A program made the position numbers and the translations under genes. Positions 60,126 to 64,000 of a DNA stretch of 64,000 nt are shown piece by piece. The notes under the pieces were generated by a model. The model made no database searches. It was not told where the DNA came from and saw nothing but the letters and a program-made list of their open reading frames with translations. The number at the start of each line of letters is the position of its first letter. Position 1 is the stretch's first letter. The stretch comes from Actinomycetes bacterium (GTDB lineage: Bacteria; Actinomycetota; Acidimicrobiia; Acidimicrobiales; RAAP-2), in assembly GCA_021798955.1 (NCBI GenBank), contig JAJZBK010000003.1, forward strand, positions 111,875 to 175,874, given 5' to 3'.

Positions 60126-60992
60126 GTGTCCACCGCCGCCAAACGTCAGCGCAAGAAGGCCGCCCGACAAGCCCGCATCGAGGCCGAGCAACGGGTGGCC
60201 AAGCGCAAGCGCACGCTCCGCCGGTCCGTGATCGTGGTGGTGTTGCTGGCCGCCGTCGGAGGCATCTCCTACGCCGTCATCGGAGGCTCGCACGCCAAGC
60301 AGAGCGCGTCGACGACGTCCCAGACGGTGACCACCCTGCCCGGCCAGGTTGGTCCCTTCGGGGGTACCGGGGGCTCGGGCGACAAGAGCCCGGCCGCCAT
60401 CACCACTTCGGCGCACTGCCCGTCCGACCTGCATGCCACCTTGAACAAGCCGAGCTGGACACGAGCCCCGCTCTTTACCCTCGACACCGCGAAGACCTAC
60501 ACGGCCCACGTGACCACCGACGTGGGGAGCTTCACCATCGCCCTCGACACGAAACAGGCACCCATCGCCGTCAACAACTTCGTCTTCCTGGCCCGACAGC
60601 ACTTCTACGACTGCGTCATCTTCCACCGGGTGATCCAGAGCTTCATGGACCAGACGGGGGACCCCACCGGCACGGGGACGGGTGGCCCCGGCTACCAGTT
60701 CACCGAGCAGGGGCCGGCCAAGGCGACGCCGCAGTACCCGATCGGGTCGGTGGCCATGGCCAACTCGAACAACCCGCCCACCACCGATCCGAGCACCAAC
60801 GGCAGCCAGTTCTTCGTGGTGACCGGGCCAGAGGGCGAGTCGCTCCCCCCTGACTACGTGCTCTTCGGCCACGTCACCTCGGGGATGAGCGTCCTACAGG
60901 CCATCAACGCCGGCGGGGCACCGTCGACCAGCCAGCAGGGGACCCCGAAGGTGCTCCACCGGATCATCTCGGTGACCATCTCGACGTCCTGA
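60126..60992 (+). CDS. Membrane-anchored cyclophilin-type peptidyl-prolyl isomerase
   Basis: 288 residues. A highly basic cytosolic start (KRQRKKAARQARIE), one membrane span (SVIVVVLLAAVGGISYAVI, about 35-53), a Ser/Thr/Gly linker and a cyclophilin domain from about residue 120. Active-site features are VIFHRVIQSFMDQTGD, GTGTGGPGYQF and NGSQFFVV. The catalytic Arg (FHR) and Gln are present. Probably folds exported proteins at the membrane outer face. GTG start at 60126. Followed by a second cyclophilin. Confidence 0.9.
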   Translation: MSTAAKRQRKKAARQARIEAEQRVAKRKRTLRRSVIVVVLLAAVGGISYAVIGGSHAKQSASTTSQTVTTLPGQVGPFGGTGGSGDKSPAAITTSAHCPSDLHATLNKPSWTRAPLFTLDTAKTYTAHVTTDVGSFTIALDTKQAPIAVNNFVFLARQHFYDCVIFHRVIQSFMDQTGDPTGTGTGGPGYQFTEQGPAKATPQYPIGSVAMANSNNPPTTDPSTNGSQFFVVTGPEGESLPPDYVLFGHVTSGMSVLQAINAGGAPSTSQQGTPKVLHRIISVTISTS

Positions 60993-61103
60993 GCAACCAC
61001 GTTCGGAGGTGGCCCCCCGAGGGGATGCCTTCTGGACCCACCAGCCATCGCCTGCTTCCCCCGCACCGCCATCCGAGCCGAGCACCACCACAGGAGGACC
61101 CCC

Positions 61104-61658
61104 ATGAGCCCAACCATTCCCGAGCCCGACGGCTCGAGCCCGCAGACCCAGCACTTCGACGGGCCCCCGCCCATGATCATCGACCCAGGGAAGCGCTACA
61201 CGGCCGAGCTGGTGACGTCCAAGGGGACCATGACCATCGCCCTCGACCCGGTGGCGGCACCCAAGACGGTCAACAACTTCGTCTTCCTCGCCCGCTGGCA
61301 CTACTTCGACGGGATCGTGTTCCACCGGATCATCCCGGGGTTCGTCCTCCAGGGCGGGGACCCACAGGGAACCGGAACGGGTGGCCCCGGCTACCGCTTC
61401 GAGGACGAACTGCCGCCGGCCGGCCGCTACGAGGTGGGCTCACTGGCCATGGCCAACGCCGGGCCCGACACGAACGGGAGCCAGTTCTTCGTCATCTCGG
61501 GAGCCGACGGCGTCCGCCTCCCGCCGCAGTACTCGCTCTTCGGGAAAGTCGTCAAGGGCCTCGACGTGGTGGCGGCCATCGACGCCGTCGGGTCGCGCTC
61601 GGGCAAGCCGAGCGAGCGCGTCGTCATCGAGTCGGTCACCGTCACCGAGGCCGACTGA
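61104..61658 (+). CDS. Cytosolic cyclophilin-type peptidyl-prolyl isomerase
   Basis: 184 residues with the same catalytic set as the upstream gene: VFHRIIPGFVLQGGDPQGTG, GGPGYRFEDE and DTNGSQFFVIS. No signal or membrane span. ATG at 61104 with ACAGGAGG upstream, so unlike its neighbour it is translated from a normal leader. It lies 111 bases after the anchored paralogue and may share its transcript. Confidence 0.92.
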   Translation: MSPTIPEPDGSSPQTQHFDGPPPMIIDPGKRYTAELVTSKGTMTIALDPVAAPKTVNNFVFLARWHYFDGIVFHRIIPGFVLQGGDPQGTGTGGPGYRFEDELPPAGRYEVGSLAMANAGPDTNGSQFFVISGADGVRLPPQYSLFGKVVKGLDVVAAIDAVGSRSGKPSERVVIESVTVTEAD

Positions 61659-61704
61659 CGACCAGGGGCCGGGTCGTCCCGACGGCACCACGCCGCCGTC
61701 GGGC

Positions 61705-62415
61705 TCAGTCGACGGCGGGCAATGCCCCGAGGCCGTCGGATGCCCGGCGGTGGTCGAGGAAGACCGTTACCTGACCGACTCCCCGGCTCGACCACGTCCC
61801 GTCGGGCGAACGCAGGAGCGCCGTGCGCTCGGGCACCCCGGCGACCGGGACGCCCAGTGGAGCGAGCAGGACGGCCCGGTGGAGCTTCTCGCCGTGCACG
61901 TCCTCACGGACGTCACCGAAGTACGGCACGACGGCGACGTTGCCTACCAGGCCGAGACCGACCGTCAGCCCGCCGCCGCGGGCGTCGACCATAGGGTCGG
62001 TGAGCACCATCGCCGCCGCGCCCGAACCGGCGACCACCGCCCCCGCCTGCCACGCCTCGACCAAGGCCGCCCACACCGCGGAGCCCTTGAGGACGCTCCG
62101 CACGTGCATGGGAGAGCCGTCGGAGAGGTAGAGGAAGCGGGCGCGGCGAACCGCGTCGGCCAAGCCCGGGTCCTGGGCGTCAGGACGGGACACCACCATC
62201 AGCGCTTCGACAGACGCCCCCAAGCCGGCGAACCACGAGCTCGCTCGGGCCACGGCCCGCTCGGGACGCTCGTAGGCGGCAGCGGTGGGTAGGACGCATA
62301 CATCGGTCGTTCTGGCCGCCGCCAGCAGCTCGGCGTCGAACGAGCACCCCTCGCTCCACTCTCCGCCACCGACCAAGGCCAGCGTGCCGGGTGCCGTCGC
62401 AGGTTCCGTGTCCAT
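61705..62415 (-). CDS. Peptidase S51 (cyanophycinase/peptidase E)-like protein
   Basis: 236 residues with a class I glutaminase-like fold. LALVGGGEWSEG opens, LYLSDGSPMHVRSVLKG is the oxyanion/substrate loop, and VVAGSGAAAMVLTDPMVDARGGG contains the nucleophilic Ser of family S51 (AGSGA here rather than the common AGxSA). The closing region has VPERTALL with the family Glu. Likely hydrolyses acidic peptides, though the altered nucleophile elbow leaves activity open. ATG at 62413-62415 chosen because TACAGT lies 7 bases upstream; a GTG 3 codons earlier overlaps that element. Confidence 0.75.
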   Translation of the reverse strand: MDTEPATAPGTLALVGGGEWSEGCSFDAELLAAARTTDVCVLPTAAAYERPERAVARASSWFAGLGASVEALMVVSRPDAQDPGLADAVRRARFLYLSDGSPMHVRSVLKGSAVWAALVEAWQAGAVVAGSGAAAMVLTDPMVDARGGGLTVGLGLVGNVAVVPYFGDVREDVHGEKLHRAVLLAPLGVPVAGVPERTALLRSPDGTWSSRGVGQVTVFLDHRRASDGLGALPAVD

Positions 62416-62422
62416 GGGCGCC

Positions 62423-62428
62423 ACTGTA
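62423..62428 (-). promoter_or_regulatory. -10 of leaderless promoter (S51-like gene)
   Basis: Minus-strand TACAGT ending 7 bases before the ATG; no Shine-Dalgarno site. Confidence 0.5.
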
Positions 62429-62457
62429 GGAGCAGGCGGACGGGGCGGCGGCGGACG

Positions 62458-63885
62458 TCAACCGCGCCGGGCTCTACGGGCCTCTTCGGCGCCCGCCGAC
62501 CGACGCACCAGCCGACCGGCGGCGTCGCATACCTCGGTGGACAGGGCAAGGCTGTCGGGAGCGATCCCCATACCGAAGAAGCCGTGCACCTGGTCCGGAT
62601 AGCACCGGTGCTCGACCTCGACCCCGGCGGCAGCCAGCCGCGCCGCGTACGCCTCGCCGTCGTCGTGGAGCGGATCAAACCCGGCCGTCACGACGAGGGC
62701 CGGGGCCAGTCCGGACACGTCCTCGGCGAACAGCGGCGCGGCCAAGGGATCGGCCCACGTCGCCGGGTCGGGCAGATAGGCCGAGCGGAAGTACTCCATC
62801 GCAGGCCGCGTGAGGAAGAACCCGTCGCCAAAGGCAGTCATGGAGGCCGACTCGAGGCGGGTGTCGAGGGCCGGGTAGACGAGGACCTGGGCAACCGGCG
62901 GCGGGGCGGGTGCCGGCCGGGCCCCCGCTCCGACTGCGCCGCTCCGGGTCTGTTGGGCGACGACAGCGGCCAGCGTCCCACCAGCGCTGTCGCCCATCAC
63001 CGCCACCTGGCCGGCTGCGATCCCGAGCTCCTCGGCGTGCGCGTGGATCCAGCCGTAGGCGGCGAGGGCGTCCTCCACGGCGGCGGGGAACGGGGCTTCG
63101 GGGGCCAGCCGGTAGTCCACGGCCACCACCACGCAGCCAGTGACGGCGGCGAGCAGCCGGCACGATCCGTCGTGGGAGTCGAGGTCCCCCATCACCCAGC
63201 CTCCTCCGTGGAAGAAGGCGATGCCGGGCTGGGCCGCATGCCCGCCACCTCCGAGCCCGGTGCCGAACCGTCGGTAGGTCCGCAGGGCGAGCGGGGCGCC
63301 GCTCGGCCCGGTGAAGCTCCGTCCGGCGGCGTGGACATCCGTGCGTGCCGGCATGGCAAAGGTGGCCATCCGTCTGAGCTGGGCGCGCATCGCGGCCGGC
63401 TCGAACGTCCCCTCGGCACCCGGACCACCGACGGCGAGCGACCCGACCCTCGAGGAGACGGCCAGCATCGCCTGCAGGCTGCGGTTGAGCACCCGGCCGT
63501 CGACCTCGCGTGGCTCGGTCTCTCCGAGGAGGCGGAGGAGCCCGTCAGGCCGGGCCAGCAGCCGAGAGAGTGCCCGGGCCGCCAGCGACCAGTGCTCGAC
63601 ACGACGCTGGGCGCGCCGATCGTAGAAGGAGCGACGTCCGCCCAGCGGCCCTCGCCACGGTGGGGGCCAGCCCTCGGAGCGGCGGCCGGTCCCCCACTCC
63701 TCCAGGGAACGAGCCGCCGGAGCCTCGGGGGCACCAGGGGTCGAGGCACCGCCACGGGAGCGGGCACCACGTCGGGCGGGGTCTGCCTTGGTGGCCCGTG
63801 TGGCAGGCGCAGGGTCTGCCTTGGTGGCCCGTGTGGCGGCCGCAGGTGCGACCTTGGGGGTACCGTCGTCAGCGGGGGTCGGCAT
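62458..63885 (-). CDS. Alpha/beta-hydrolase, hormone-sensitive-lipase family
   Basis: 475 residues from the ATG at 63883-63885. The catalytic domain (about 200-470) has FFHGGGWVMGD (oxyanion HGGG), VVAVDYRLAPEAPFP, nucleophile GDSAGG, the acid in VTAGFDPLHDDGE and the His in DQVHGFFGM: a complete HSL/family IV esterase. About 190 residues precede it. The first 60 are Ala/Thr/Lys/Pro-rich with a duplicated ATRATKADP unit; the rest is helical and unassigned. Substrate unknown; a GTG 13 codons earlier is an alternative start. Confidence 0.87.
   Translation of the reverse strand: MPTPADDGTPKVAPAAATRATKADPAPATRATKADPARRGARSRGGASTPGAPEAPAARSLEEWGTGRRSEGWPPPWRGPLGGRRSFYDRRAQRRVEHWSLAARALSRLLARPDGLLRLLGETEPREVDGRVLNRSLQAMLAVSSRVGSLAVGGPGAEGTFEPAAMRAQLRRMATFAMPARTDVHAAGRSFTGPSGAPLALRTYRRFGTGLGGGGHAAQPGIAFFHGGGWVMGDLDSHDGSCRLLAAVTGCVVVAVDYRLAPEAPFPAAVEDALAAYGWIHAHAEELGIAAGQVAVMGDSAGGTLAAVVAQQTRSGAVGAGARPAPAPPPVAQVLVYPALDTRLESASMTAFGDGFFLTRPAMEYFRSAYLPDPATWADPLAAPLFAEDVSGLAPALVVTAGFDPLHDDGEAYAARLAAAGVEVEHRCYPDQVHGFFGMGIAPDSLALSTEVCDAAGRLVRRSAGAEEARRARRG
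63779..63837 (-). repeat. 26-bp direct duplication in esterase 5' end
   Basis: Identical 26-bp copies at 63779-63804 and 63812-63837 (33-base period, in frame), encoding a repeated Ala-Thr-Arg-Ala-Thr-Lys-Ala-Asp segment in the low-complexity N-terminus. Confidence 0.9.
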
Positions 63886-63958
63886 CGACCCATCGTGGCG
63901 GCCCCCCACCGTCGTGGCAAGCACGCGGCCACACTCGGCGGGCCGGTGGACCCGCCAG

Positions 63959-63964
63959 TAACAT
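63959..63964 (+). promoter_or_regulatory. -10 of leaderless promoter at right edge
   Basis: TAACAT ending 8 bases before an ATG at 63973, in the layout seen at other genes of the window. Confidence 0.45.
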
Positions 63965-63972
63965 GCCCCTCC

Positions 63973-64000
63973 ATGTCAATCGCACGCGTGGGAATCGTCG
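63973..64000 (+). CDS. Start of an unidentified gene, cut by window edge
   Basis: Nine codons are visible (MSIARVGIV). The hydrophobic beta-strand after a basic residue would suit a Rossmann-type dinucleotide-binding start, but this is too short to assign. Supported as a gene by the -10 at leaderless distance and by divergence from the esterase. Confidence 0.45.

Overview
The window is GC-rich bacterial DNA (roughly 70% GC by eye) whose gene order, protein sequences and promoter style point to an actinobacterium. A member of the class Acidimicrobiia or another deep-branching actinobacterial lineage is my best guess, but this is inference from overall character and not from a marker-gene search. 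The left 20.8 kb is one of the most conserved blocks in bacteria, read entirely on the minus strand: tRNA-Thr, tRNA-Met, rpmG, tRNA-Trp, secE, nusG, rplK, rplA, rplJ, rplL, rpoB, rpoC, rpsL, rpsG, fusA, tuf, rpsJ, rplC, rplD, rplW, rplB and a truncated rpsS at the left edge. Strong hairpins follow rplL and fusA and sit between rpsJ and rplC, and a good promoter with a palindromic -10 region precedes rpoB, so the block is probably several units with adjustable read-through.

From 20.9 to 32.4 kb lie an acetyltransferase, a polytopic mannosyltransferase (MptB-like), and a long minus-strand series with short gaps or overlaps: DUF2249, DUF59, DUF488, AlkA-type glycosylase, cobalamin-independent methionine synthase MetE, a fused [2Fe-2S]/molybdopterin hydroxylase, XdhC and a MocA-like nucleotidyltransferase. 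From 32.4 to 36.2 kb is the most interesting locus. A winged-helix regulator with three C-terminal cysteines (SufR-like) sits with a hemerythrin-DUF2249 protein, a histidine-rich polytopic membrane protein, a small Cys-rich protein and the DUF2249/DUF59 unit. All four transcription starts there carry the same dyad, TTCTAG-N6-CTAGAA or close variants, directly upstream of the -10 element. I read this as a self-contained regulon for nitric-oxide or redox stress and Fe-S repair. Beside it are a ClC transporter with a coupled MarR regulator and its own operator, and a PemK/MazF-type toxin-antitoxin pair with a perfect operator.

From 39 to 46 kb come tRNA-Tyr, yajQ, and a tightly coupled six-gene operon combining an Fe(III)-type ABC importer, a Nudix hydrolase, a membrane protein with two ExxE motifs and a small membrane protein. 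From 46 to 64 kb are mostly housekeeping genes: GtrA-like protein, acyl-CoA thioesterase II, citrate synthase, an exported Thr/Ser-repeat protein, UDP-sulfoquinovose synthase, an ammonium transporter with Glu in place of the first twin histidine, RmuC, a LuxR-type regulator, a PhoU-domain protein, aspartate-semialdehyde dehydrogenase, aspartokinase, two cyclophilins, an S51-like peptidase and an HSL-type esterase. The start of another plus-strand gene lies at the right edge.

A recurring theme is leaderless transcription: twelve genes have a TANNNT -10 element ending 6 to 8 bases before the start codon and no usable Shine-Dalgarno site. Another is stop/start overlap (GTGA or ATGA) inside operons. 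Short in-frame tandem repeats occur in rplJ, the exported protein and the small membrane protein, and a non-coding 17-bp tandem repeat precedes the PhoU-domain gene. No CRISPR array, insertion sequence, integrase or replication origin was seen.
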